A stretch of 64,000 nucleotides of DNA, from NCBI RefSeq assembly GCF_029433255.1, contig NZ_JAQTHU010000001.1, forward strand, positions 930,001 to 994,000, in the 5' to 3' direction. A program made the position numbers and the translations under genes. Shown here one piece after another: positions 1 to 12,700 of this stretch; position 1 is the stretch's first letter, and each line of letters begins with the position of its first letter. This DNA is from Lactobacillus sp. ESL0791. Lineage in GTDB: Bacteria; Bacillota; Bacilli; Lactobacillales; Lactobacillaceae. The notes beneath the pieces were generated by a model, which was not told the DNA's origin, did not search any database, and saw nothing but the letters and a program-made list of their open reading frames with translations.

Positions 1-1
1 C

Positions 2-37
2 TCAGATCAAGATGCTAAAGTACCGAAAATAATATGA
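2..37 (+). CDS. Possible 3' tail of an upstream gene
   Basis: One frame from the left edge reads SDQDAKVPKII and then TGA. It could be the last residues of a gene that begins outside the window. Eleven codons cannot be assigned to a family, and chance is a fair alternative. Confidence 0.15.
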   Translation, partial: SDQDAKVPKII

Positions 38-146
38 AACTATTGGTTGATTAATTTTTATTTTAGTCGTCATAATTAAAACCTTTCATAAATATTTAAT
101 CAATATGATACAGTAGTTCACACAAAAAGGCAAGCAGAATGTTAAA

Positions 147-160
147 AAGCAAATTTGCTT
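147..160. repeat. Perfect 14-nt palindrome
   Basis: AAGCAAATTTGCTT is its own reverse complement. It lies just beyond the tRNA terminator in otherwise non-coding AT-rich sequence (38-168). It could be a binding site or the base of a small hairpin; no role can be assigned. Confidence 0.35.
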
Positions 161-168
161 AGAAATAT

Positions 169-212
169 AAAAAAGGCAACTGGGAATTATGCTTAACTCT
201 TAGTTGTCTTTT
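169..212 (-). terminator. Rho-independent terminator of the tRNA-Arg gene
   Basis: On the minus strand the arms AAGACAACT and AGTTGCCTT are separated by about 20 nt and followed by a run of T. The hairpin sits five bases past the tRNA 3' end, so it most likely ends the tRNA transcript. Confidence 0.7.
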
Positions 213-216
213 GAAA

Positions 217-290
217 TGATCCGGGTGAGATTCGAACCCACGACCCACGGTTTAGAAGACCGTTGCTCTATCCAGCTGAGCTACCAGACC
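217..290 (-). tRNA. tRNA-Arg (anticodon UCU)
   Basis: The reverse complement folds as a complete 74-nt tRNA. The acceptor stem pairs GGTCTGG with CCGGATC (two G-U pairs), with discriminator A. The D-arm contains AGCTCAGCTGGATAGAGC. The anticodon stem ACGGT/ACCGT encloses the loop CTTCTAA, giving anticodon TCT, which reads AGA. The T-arm is GGGTTCGAATC. CCA is not encoded. The terminator at 169-212 follows directly. No split or repeated tRNA 3' end, which would mark an integrated element, was seen nearby. Confidence 0.95.
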
Positions 291-300
291 ATCGTATGTT

Positions 301-655
301 TGTTTTGTTCTTTTCAGAACAGTAATTATTATAGAGAATTATTCCGCGTATTGCAATGATTATTTTTGCCTAACAATTTAATGTGTCTAACGTTTAAGAT
401 GCTAGTTTCGAAAAAACATAAGAGTTCTAGTTAATCGAATTTTAAAATTTTTAAAAATGCTATGATAAAGAAAAATATTCTTAAAAAATAACATTTAATC
501 AAAAAATATTTCTAATAATTTGCTTTTAATAAGCCAAATTAAATTTTTATTTAAAAATTTAATTGTAATTATTTGCTTAGTAAAATATCTAAAAGCAAAG
601 ATTGCTAGCGTTTAAAGATTAAAATACAGTTATTTTAAAGCGAAAAAATAATTTG
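301..655. other. AT-rich non-coding leader region
   Basis: About 350 bases between the tRNA and the giant surface-protein promoter hold no credible reading frame on either strand. They are very A/T-rich with many A and T runs. Such tracts upstream of a strong promoter could act as UP-type elements or produce DNA curvature, but this is inference from composition alone. Confidence 0.5.
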
Positions 656-684
656 TTTACATTTTTATTTATGCGATTTATAAT
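656..684 (+). promoter_or_regulatory. Sigma-A promoter of the giant surface-protein gene
   Basis: TTTACA (656-661) is followed after exactly 17 bases by a perfect TATAAT (679-684). Transcription would start near 692, giving a leader of about 50 bases before the ATG at 745. The near-consensus boxes and AT-rich upstream DNA suggest strong expression. Confidence 0.75.
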
Positions 685-744
685 AACATCCGTGATAATT
701 AATTATGGCTATGTATAGTAGCTTATGTTAATGAAAGGAATAGA

Positions 745-3700
745 ATGTTGGGTAAAAATAATTTTGACGAACGATTGCGAAAAATGGAAATGCAGGCGAA
801 AAATGATCGCTTTTCAATTCGTAAATTATCAGTTGGTGCCGTTTCAGTTTTATTGGGCTTTAGTTTTTTAAGTTTCACTTCGCAAACTGTCAAAGCCGAT
901 GTTGTCAATCCAGACAAAGAAGATGTTCAGACTTCCACAAATAATAGCATTAATGAAAACACTGAAGAGCAGCATGCAGCAAATGCACCGAAAAAAACTC
1001 AAGCTGCTGGTAATAAACTTGATACTTATTCTGGATTAACAGCTTTTTTAAAAGAAAGTGGGCAAACTTTGGCTGATAATCCGGCTTCTATGTCAAGTTC
1101 ACCAGAAGATACTTTGGATAGTGTGGCCGCTTCAGCTAGTTCTGATTTTGACATTTCTAGCAGTTCGGATTCCGCAGTTAATGATAATAATTCAAATACA
1201 TCTGTTGCTGGCAGTACAGTTGCAACTTCTTCCGCGGCTAGTAGCCCAGCGACTGATATCACTGATGAAAATAATCAGACTGCCTCATCTAATCAGGATA
1301 TATCTGTATCTCCTAAGGATGAGGAACGGACTGGTTCAATTAACTTCAATACACCTTCGCGGCCGACATCTGATGCTAAGAATGGTGTTTCCAATTATGG
1401 AACGACGAAAGATGCACTGGTTCAAGTCGGCAATTGGAAAGACTTTAAAGATGCGCTGACAAATAAAAATATTCATAATATTGAAATAATTAATAACATT
1501 CGGGCGGATGGTTCATCTAGTTCAATCAATCTGCCTCCCCGTAAATTAATTATTAAGTCAGGCGGTGATAATATCCCTGCGAATGGCTATATTATTGATT
1601 TTAGAAGTAGTTCTCCCTTAGATTCTGATAATTACAATACTGGGAAAATGGATGTAACTTATCAAGATCTCCAATTATATTGCCAGAATTATTTGGGATT
1701 GATGGATACAGTTGATGGAACAGATGGTCCATCAAGGATTACACTTGATAATGTTAAATTTACTGGATCGCAGGTCTTGTATTCAGGGCAATATACGGAT
1801 GTCCATATTAAGAATAATTTTTCTGCCGATGTTGTTGCTTTCTATAAAAATCCCCTGAATGCAATTGATCAAAACAATTATGATACTTATGGTCTTGATG
1901 GCCAACAGGCCTTTGAATTAAGTGAGAATGGTGAAAGGATTACTTTTGAAAAAGGCAGTAAAGCTGTTTTGTCAACCAGCGATGGCAATGTGATTGAAAT
2001 GAATAATGGTGCCTCGTCGGCTGATAATGTCAATAATATTTTCCATGACGAGGCAGGCAATCTGCTCAGCAATACTAGTCAAGTTATTTTAGAAGAAGGA
2101 GCGGACGTAACCCTTAATCCGCGGAAAAACCCGGGCAGGTACGATGAAACTGCACAAAATACCAGCAAGGCCAGCGGAATTGTTTTTCGTGGCGGGTACG
2201 GCAACATTACTGTTAATAGGAATGCTAAGTTAACAATTAATATTGGTTCCGACACTAATGGTGCTGATGATAGTTTTGCTGGCCAACTTGATCGGCATCG
2301 TGCCGCGGCAATTACATTGACTGGCGCTGGCGGCAAGATTATTGATAATGGAACAATTGACATTAATACGAATGGTGATATCAGCGGCAATAGTTATGGT
2401 AAGGAAAATACGCTAGTTTATGACGGCGGTGACTTGACAATTAATCCTGGTGCTGAATTAAATGTTATTGGCAAAAACATGCAAGGTTATTCAGGTACTT
2501 TGATCTATGTTGGTGGTACCGCTGATTTAGAAAACGGCAGCTTAGATATTGAACTGCAGGGTGATAGCACAGGAGCCGGCGCTGGTATAGGAAAAATTGT
2601 CTTGGTTGACGTTGCCGCACCTGAAAATGGCGGCGAAAGCCGTTTAACAGTAAATAACCCGCGGAAGCTAGTCTTGAATGCATCGGCTAACCACGCCCAA
2701 GGAACGAGTATCATTGGTGATAGTGAAATTGATATTCGCAATGTGCGCCAGCACTTTGACTTTGGAAAATTGAGTCTCACTCTGCCGCCGTTTCATGAAT
2801 TAAAAGTTAGACATGATAGTGCTTCTAATACCATCACAGTTATTGATGGCGGAAAAGGTATTTCTGTACTCGGCGGTAAAAATAAACCGAGTGATGATGT
2901 GATTAAACAAATTGGTAAGGATATCAGCAAACCTGAGAATGCTGGCTTAGCCTTTATTTTAGCGCAGGCGTTAGGACAACCGATAGCTGTGGCAGATCCG
3001 GCACATCCGACAGTGGCGGAAATTAATCAGGCAGTTGCGACCGTCAACGGCACTCTACAAGTTTTAAAAAACCTAACTTTTGACCAAATTTTTGCTAAAG
3101 TCATTTACCAAGCTTTTTCTAATCCGGATAATCCTGGTTATAATAACATTACAATGCTGCCTGCCAATTCCAAGGGCTTTTTAAACATTCAGGATACAAA
3201 TGGCAATTTGGGTAAGGCTTCGTACAAACAAAATGCTGATGGTTCCGTTACTGTTAGCGGTAAAATCACTAATTATGATGCCCAAACTGATGGCCCAGCC
3301 TGTGACCCGATTTTCAGCAATGTTATGCCTACAGGCACTAATGCTTATGTTACGGCTACAATTAATGGCACGTCTTATAAAGATTCTTCAGTAAAAGATC
3401 CATATGCTACTACTAATGATGGTCCGGATGGTTTGACTAATGATTTACCGCATGAGTTTGCCGCACAAGTGGATGCAAACGGTAGCTTTACCTTTACGAT
3501 TCCTGCAAGTTATGGCCTGAAACCTGGAGATACGATCGATATTGAGCCCGAGGCTAATTTTATTGGTTATGATCCAAACGGTAAAGATTCGCGGACACCG
3601 GCAATTACTCTGCAAGACGATGTTTTGACACCGGAGCAAATTCAGGATCAAGCTGCTGAGGAAATGGCTGCAGCGGCAGCTGCAGCCAAAGAGCGGGTGC

Positions 3701-6700
3701 AGAATTCCGGCTTATCTGCTGCTGAGCAAGCCTCTTATAATACAGCAATTGATAATACGGTAGCTGCCGCTACAACCAAGCCGACTTTGGCGACAGGAGC
3801 TCCCAATCCAAATTATGATCCCAATAAGTCAGTCTATGGTTCCACCGATTTTTCACAGATTAATGATAAAAAGAACAGCGCTAAAAATGCCATCAACAAG
3901 GAAGCTGCTAAGGCTGAGGTACAGGCATACTTAAATGCTGCTAAGGCTGATTTAGGTAAAGCGGGTATCACTGATGACTTTTTGACGCAAGCAGCAAATG
4001 ATGCAATTGCCGCAGTTGATCAATCTTCTGCTGAAGAGATGGCTGCTGCAGAAGCAAATGCTAAAAATAAGATATTAGCTGATTATCAGACCGCCGCTAA
4101 GACAGCAATCGGCAAAATGGGCCCTGATGCAAGTGTAATTAATGGCTTACATCTCTCTAACAGTGAAAAGGGTAAATACAATCAGGCTATTAATGATGCC
4201 AAAACAAAGTATGCAGCTAATCTTGCTGGTCTGACTGGTTCAGGATTACCATCTGATTTTACTGGTGCAAATAATGCGAGTGGGAATATTTCGGATGCAC
4301 AAAAAGAGATAGATAAGGCTAATGCACAGGCACATGCCAATAGTGAGTTAAACAAGTATCGCGATGATCAACTAGCTTTGTATCCAAATGCAGCCGCAGG
4401 AATCAATTCTGCTGCAGATAGCGGTAAAAATGTGATTGATAATGAAACTAACATTGCTAATTTGCAGGATGCACAGCACAATAATGCGACTGCCACTAAC
4501 CGCGGTGATATTACCGATGTTAAGAATGGTATGGACGCAATTGATGCGGCTGTTCAAGCTTATAAAAAGGGTCTAAAGGATAATATCAAAGATCAAGTAG
4601 GCGGGGATAATGGTCTGTTAAATCAGGTTAATAATGCTGAACAGGGCACAGGGCTAGTTCCGGATACAATTAGCAAAATTGATAGCCTTAAGAATGAACT
4701 AAATGATGCGCTAGGTCTGGCTGCTGATGGTACTGGCGACATTGATCAGGCTAATGATGGTCAACATGCTGAAGCAGCGCACCAAACGGCACAAAATAAC
4801 ATTGATGATGCTAAGAATCGCCTTGACGCGATTAATCAATTGCAGGCAGCGGCAGATGCCGCCGCTGCTGCTAATCCTGCTGCTGCAGATGATATCCATC
4901 ATGCCTTAAATGATGCAATTAATAACGTAATTAATTCTGCCAAAGATACGGATAAAAATAAGCCGATTGAGAATGCCCGGGATCAGGGGAAGAATGCTAT
5001 CGGCAATGTTATTAAGCATAAGCAATCTGCAACTGCAATTAATGCCGCCGCCGCAGCCGCACACAAGCAGGTTAATGATTCAAATGCGACTAAAGAACAG
5101 AAGGAAAAGTATAACGCCGCAATTGATCAAGCGGTTAATGATGCACTAGCGGCTACTGGGGATGCTTCAATCAATGCTGCTGCTAACGATAATGAATTAG
5201 GTAAACGGCAACAAACGGCAATTAATAAGATCAATAAAGAGGCTGCCAAGGCTGAGGTTGCTGGTTATGCTGAAGAAGCCAAGGAAAAGCAGGATATAAC
5301 TAGTGATACCGGTGTTGATAATGCCGCAAGTGCTGCTACCGCTTCTGGTACTGGCACAATTGATGCAATTCCAAACGATGGTGTAGATGCAGCGACCGCG
5401 ATTGCAGATGCCGTCGAAACTGCCAAAAAGAATATTTTTACGGCTGCGCAAGCTAGTGCTGACAAGCAATTAGCCGATAAGGAAAAGGACGTTGAAAAGG
5501 GACTGGATCAGTTGACTTCCTTGACTCCGGAAGAAATTGCGGCTCTGAAGGCGCAAGCTAAAGACCTAGTGACTAATTCAAATCATACAGGGGCCAAAGA
5601 TAAAGTTGATTCCGCCACTGGTCTTGATGATGTTGGTTCAGCTTTGCATGATGGCCTAAGTGCTCTGAATAATCTGCTTAACGATCAAATTAAGAAGGAT
5701 AAGAAGGCGCAAGCGATTACTGCGATTAATAACAAACGCGACGAAGCACTTGCAGCCTTAGATAAAGATAAAGGAAATTACCCGGATCTGACTGACGAGC
5801 ACCGTAACCAGTTAAAGCAGGATGCGATTAATGCTGCTGCTGCTGGGGTCGCTGCAGTTAATGGTGCTAGCGATGATCAAGTTGCGACTGACGAGACTAC
5901 GACTATTAATAATATTGATCATGTTTTAGCGAATGCTAGCTCAGATAATGCAACGGATAAAGAAGATAAAGAAAACGCTACACTGAATGCGCGCAAAGAA
6001 GCTAAAAACAAGCTAGATGCTGCTAAAAAGCAGGCCGAGGATAAAGTTAATAGCTATAGTGATGATCGGGTTAGTCAGACCCAGAAAAAGAAAATTCTTG
6101 ACCAGATTGCCGCTGATTACAATGCCGCATTAAACAATATCAATACTGCTACTAATCAGGATGCGATTAACAATGCTGAATTGGTCGGTGCAATCAATAT
6201 GGGCAACGATGCGGACAAGGCTGCCTTAGAAGCTGCTAAATCCGATGCAATCGCTGAATTGGACAATGCTCAGGCTAAAGATGATGGTCTTGTTGATGCT
6301 GCATTGGATGGTGGAAAAATTACACAGCAGCAGCATGATGCCATGAAAGATAAGATTCATGGTTTTTATATGACTGGTGTGTCAAACATTAATGGTGCAA
6401 CTGAAGATACTAAGGATGAGATTGTCGGTGATCGGAATAATGCAATCAATGCGATGAATGGTGTGGCCGACAGCATTGCTGATGCAACTTTGGCAAATGT
6501 CAAAAATGATGCACTGAATAAGGAAGATACTGGACTAACTGCTCTGGCCAACCAGATTAAGAATCACATTGATCATGAGGCCAATCTCAGCACGGATGAG
6601 AAGAACAAGTATAAGAGGCAAGTTGATGATGCATTGTCAGCTGCCAAAACTAATGTCAACGGCGCAACAACACCTGATGACGTGACCATTGCCTATAATG

Positions 6701-9700
6701 CTGGCAAGGGTGCCATGCTGGCTGTCCAGGCTGCGGCCGACTTGTACGACGCACAAAATGCCGCTAAAAATAAGCTAGATGATCAATTAGCTGCTGTTGA
6801 CAATGCGCTTGATGGCCTAACGAACACTGATGCTGCTAGTTTAGCTGCGCTTAAGGATGATGTGCAAGCGGTATATAATAATGCAATTAATCAAGTTAAT
6901 AATCCTGAGCCAGCAACCCCATCAGTGGTTGCAAGTGCAGCAAATGCAGGATATCAGGCTATGCAGGATATTTTGAATCGGGCCCGGGGATTAAGTCAGA
7001 CTAAGGCCGATAACAAGAAGGCTTTAGATGATGCTGCATCGGCAGCAAACGGTCGCATTGACAAGTCTAACTTGACTGATGAGCAAAAAGCTGCAGCTCA
7101 TGCTGCAATCAATCAGGCACGCGATGATGCGAAGAAACAAATTGATCAATCAACAACAGACACGATTGATAAAGCCAATCAAGTTAAAGAAGACGGCCTG
7201 ACTAATATTCAAAAGGCCGAAGCAGCAGCTAACAAGGCCCATCTTGACGGACTTAAAGCACAAGCTAACAAGGATATTGATCAGGCATGTGATACTGCTG
7301 AAGCAGACTTATATACTGAATTTAATAAGTTAACTGCGGCTCAGCCAGCGGAAGCCAAACCGGCTTACGATCAGGCGCATAAAGATATCGAGGCTGCAAG
7401 AACTGAGGGACATAATAAGGTTAATGCCGACACTGCTAATGAAACAGATATTGGAAATGCAGTTTCTGAAGCTAAAAATGCTGTCAATACCGCGGTTATT
7501 CCAGCTTACTTAGCGATTGCTAAAACTAAGGGTAAGCAGGCCATTAAGGATTATGCCGACCAAATTAAGAATCAGTTAACTAACCAAAAAGACAAAGCGC
7601 AGGTTGATTCAATTGTTCAAGCAGGCAATGATGAAATTGACAAGAATGATCAAACTATTGATGCCGTTAATGATACGGTAGCAAGCGTGAAACAACGGAT
7701 TAAGAATATTAAGACGGCTGCTGATTCGGCTCATGCAGCAGAAATTAGTAAAGCTAAAGACGATGCGATTAACAAACTAAATCACGAATTAAACGGTGAT
7801 CCTGCGGGAAATAAAATCGGCGTGCTTGATCAAATTGAAGCTCTTAAGGATCACCTGACAGGTGACCAAAAGGCCAAATATGAAAACCAGGCCAAAGACG
7901 CATATACGCATGGAGTAGCCGATATTAATGGTTCTTCAAATGTAGCTGATATTAATTCTGCACGTGATACTGGCATTACTAAAATTGATCAGGCATTAGC
8001 CGATGCCAAGCTGCAAGCAGCTAAAAATGATGCCAATAAGCGGATAGAAAATGATGCTCAGGATGCTAAGAAAAAGATTAATGATACTAATTTGTCTGCT
8101 GAAGATAAAAGTAAATTAATTGCCGAAGTTGATAATGCGGTTTCTGCAGCTGCAAGTCCTGGTGCTGAGCATCAAGTTAATAATGCTGTGGATCAAGCGA
8201 CGATTGATGGGATTGTTTCTGATGCAGAAAAAAATCTGAAAAATATTGTTGACAGTGCTAACAATGCCGCACTACTTCAAGCGCAGGCTGATGCTAAGAA
8301 TAAGTTAGAAAATAAAGCTAAGGAATTAACTGATAAAATTGCGGCTGATAAAAAAGCTGATAAGCTGAGCCAAACGCAGGCTGATCAACTTAACGCCGCG
8401 GTTAATAAGGAATTAGCTACGGCTGAACATAATATTGCTGCAGCAACGGATCAACAAGGGGTTGCAACTGCAGAAAATAATGGTGAAAGTGCTCTTGCTG
8501 GAGCCAGCGATGATATTAATAAGGATGAAGCACAAAAGGCTGATTTGGATGCGATTGCTGCTGCCGTGACAGCTGCAAACAAGCAAATTGATGATATTAA
8601 CAAAGATCATCCGGGAGATTTATCACCTGAGCAAATCGCTCACTTGCGTGATGAGGTTGAGAATACCAGCAAGGATATTGTTAATCAGATTAACCAGCAT
8701 CGTAAAGATCAATCTAACGCAATTGAACATATGAACGATGTTAAAGACAATGGTCTGGATCGTTTTAAACACATCACCGATCACTTTACAGATAAGGAAA
8801 ATGCGGTTAACAAGCTTGAACACCATGCAAGTGTTGCAGAAGCTGGATTAACTACTACTAATCCAGATTACGCGCACTTAAGTAAACCAGAGTTAGCTGC
8901 TGCTAATGAAGCAGTTGAAGCTGCGTTAAATTCTGGGCGGAATGATATTTATACCGCTGGTAAAGATGATGATTTAGATACAATTGAGCAAAATGCTGAG
9001 AACCAGATTGATCAAGCGCTGCTGCCATCGAAATTACAGAATGAAAAGAATAAGCAGCTTGCTGCGATCAATGATTATGCTTCCAGCAAAGGCAATGCGG
9101 CAATTGATGGTCTGAATAACTTATCTGCGGATGAGAAAACTAAATATAAGCAGCAGATTGAGAATGCACGCAAAAAATCTGCAGACAAAATTACGGGAAC
9201 TAATTTACCGACTAATCCAACTTCTACGCAGTACCAAGATGCACTCAATGCGGTCGATAATGCTGAACAAGGAACGGCAGCCGCCGATTTTGGTCAAACA
9301 GCAATTGATAAAATTGTCAATGAAGCGAAGCTAAATTCTAAAAAGCGGCAGGTAATCAATGATCTAGAGCAAGCGGCACAAACAGCCAAAAATGAAAATT
9401 CCGGAGCTTCTGCCAGTGCGATTGATGATCTTGTTAACCAAGCTAAAGAAGATATCGGTAATTCGAATACTTCTGATGCAGCCGACTCAGCTTCACCTGA
9501 TGCTATTAAGAATGAAGCTGTTGGTAAGATTAACAAGCTGGTTGATCAGGCTAAAATTTCTGGTCAAAAAGAACAGACTGCCAAGAATATGAAGCAGAAG
9601 AAGGATGACGCTGAAAAAATCATTGACCGTTCGCAATTAACGGATGAGCAAAAAACTGCAGCCAAGAAAAAGTTGGACGCACTTTATAATGATGCGGTTA

Positions 9701-12700
9701 CTCGGCTAAATAATTCTGGCACGACTGAAGATGGACATATATTATCTCCTAACGGTTATGTTGGGGCAGCCCAAATGATTGAAAATGATTTTGCCAAGAT
9801 GGCAGATCGGATAATTAAAGAAATTCCGAAAATTACCGATTCAGATGGTACACATCCATCAGCGGATGCTGCCAACCACCCATGGTTTGGTAATGAGGCA
9901 GACAATGCTCATGCCGATTTAAGTAATCAATGGAATGATTTTAAAGATCATTTAACTAGCGGGCAAAAGGATAAGTACGGCAGTCTGATTGACACGGTCA
10001 ACCAAAGTATTGCTAACCTTGATCAATCTAAAACTTCTCATGATTCTTCAATCGAGGATGCAACGGCAACTTACGATAAAGGTTTGACGGCTCTGAACAA
10101 GCTGAGAGCAATTAAAGAGATTGAAGATCAAGTTACTGCAGCTAATAATGCAATTGACGGTACGAATAGCTTAAATACTGACCAGAAGAATGCTTATAAA
10201 GAGCAGATTAAGCAAAATGCGCAAAAGGCCATTGACCGGGTTAATGGCATAGCGCCAACCGATAATGATCAGATTGGCAACCAAGATAAGATAACTGGGG
10301 CTAAGCAAAATGATCTGCAAAATATTGTCAATACTGCTAAAGATAAGAATGCAGGATTAGTAGCTGATGCTAAACAGAATGCAATTGCTGCAATTAATGC
10401 TGCTTATGCTGCGGCTAAACAAAAACTGGGCGCGGCATATCAACCAAATGGTCAACTTGATCAGGCTAAGCAGCATGAACTTGATAAACTTAATGGTTTA
10501 TCCGTTGCTGGTATTAATGAAGGTTTGAATGATGCGATTAAGAATGTCGCTAAGGCAGCCTTGGACGATGCTGCTAGTTATGCAAATGACCAGATCGATC
10601 AGTTGACACATTATACTAATGCTCAAGGCCAACAGGTAGCAATGTCTAATGATGAAAAGCAGGCTTTGAAGGATCAAGTTAAGCAAGATGTTGAGACTGG
10701 TAAGAATAATATTGATAATGCCTATGCTGATCCCGCCGATACAGATGCGGTTAATACGACTGACAAGGCAATCATCAGTGGGGCCCGTAATGATGCAATT
10801 AATGAGATCAATAAGGACTACACTGATCAAGCTAAGCTTAACCATGTCTTAGATAATAACGATACTGTTAAACTTGATCGGGCTCAGGAACAAGCGGCCA
10901 AGGATCTGGCCGCCATGCACCAAGCAGCAGTTGATAAGCTGCACGAGCAGTACGGGCCAAATGCGGATACTTCTAAGGCAGATGCCGCATATAATAACCA
11001 TAAGACAGCTATTGGCACTAGCGTTGATGATGTCAAGACAGATGAGCTGGCTGCCCAGAAAGAAATTGCCCAAGGGGCAATTTCAGATGGCGCTAATAAT
11101 GCCAAACAAGAAATTGATAAGTCTAACCATACATCGGCCGAAAAGGAAGCCTTGAAAGGGCAGATTGCCCAAGATGCCACGGCTGCTGACAAAGTAATCA
11201 CAGGTGCTAATGCCGCTACAGTCAATGGTGCAATGAATGATCAGTTGGATATCATTGCGGCAGATGGCAAGGGCAATAGTAGCGAGGACACCAATGCAAT
11301 GACTAATAGCTTGGCCGTGCAAAAAGAACGTGATCAAGCTAAGTTAGATGCTGAACGTGATCAAGCAGTGAAGGACCTACATGATAAGTTTGGCAATCAA
11401 GCCGATACGTCTAAGATTGACCAGGCAACACAAGCAGCCAAGCAGGCAATTGACCAGGCAACGAGTGCAGCTGCTGCCCATGCGTCTGAAGCAACTGGTG
11501 AAAAAGAGATTTCCAAGGGTGCGGTGCAAGATGGCCAAATAGCAGCTGGTAAGCTGATTGAAGGCATCACGCATGGTAAAGCAGGCAAGCCTTATAGCCA
11601 ACATGAAAAGAATGCGTTGACTAATGCCGTACAAGGTGTCGTTAATACGGCTAATGGTGCTAATGGCAGCCAAGGCGAGCTTGACATGGCGGCTGATATT
11701 AATCAGGCACGCCAAGATGCGTTACAAAATATCCTGGATATCGTTACGGATGGTTCAGCCAAGAACCAAGCAGCTCTTGATGGGGACCAAGCGGTCGAAC
11801 ATGACCGGGAAGTGGCTGCAGCTCAGGAACAGGAGGCCAAGGACCTGGCCGCCCTGCACCAAGCAGCAGTTGATAAGCTGCACGAGCAGTACGGGCCAAA
11901 TGCGGATACTTCTAAGGTAGATGCTGCTTACAATAACCATAAGACAGCTATTGGCACTAGTGTTGATGATGTCAAGGCAGATGAGCTAGCTGCCCAGAAA
12001 GAAATTGCCCAAGGGGCAGTTTCGGATGGTGCCAATAATGCCAAAAAAGAAATTGACCAGTCTAACCATACAACCGCCGAAAAGGAAGCCTTGAATGGAC
12101 AGATTGCCCAAGATGCTGCAGCAGCGGACAAGGTAATCACAGGTGCTAATGCTACTACAGTCAATGGTGCAATGAATGATCAGTTGGATATCATTGCGGC
12201 AGATGGCAAGGGTGACAGTGCCAATGATGCTAGTGCAATGGCAAACAGCTTGGCTGTGCAAAAAGAACATGCCAAGCAAGAAGTTGCTAATGGCGCCGCT
12301 GCGGCCAACACTGCTGTAGATGGTTTAACTAATCATCAAAATGGCAAACCATACACGGCGGCTGAAAAACAGGCAATCAAGGATCAAATTGCCAAGTATG
12401 TTGATGAGGCTAATCATGAGGCGAACGGCACAATTGATCAAGCTGCTGATAAGGGACAAGTTACAAGTGCCAAGCAAGACGCACTTGATAAAATTAGTCA
12501 TATCAAGGATGCAGTTTCCGGCAATGATGATTCTGTCTTAAAACCAATTTGGGATAATGATAAGAATGTCCAAAAAGATCGGATTGACCAGGCAGCCCAA
12601 GCTGTGAAAGATGAGATTGATTCTGATCCCAACAAGCCTGCTGCCGATAAGGCCAAAGACAAGCAAAAGATTACTGATGCAGCTAATGCAGCGAAGAATA

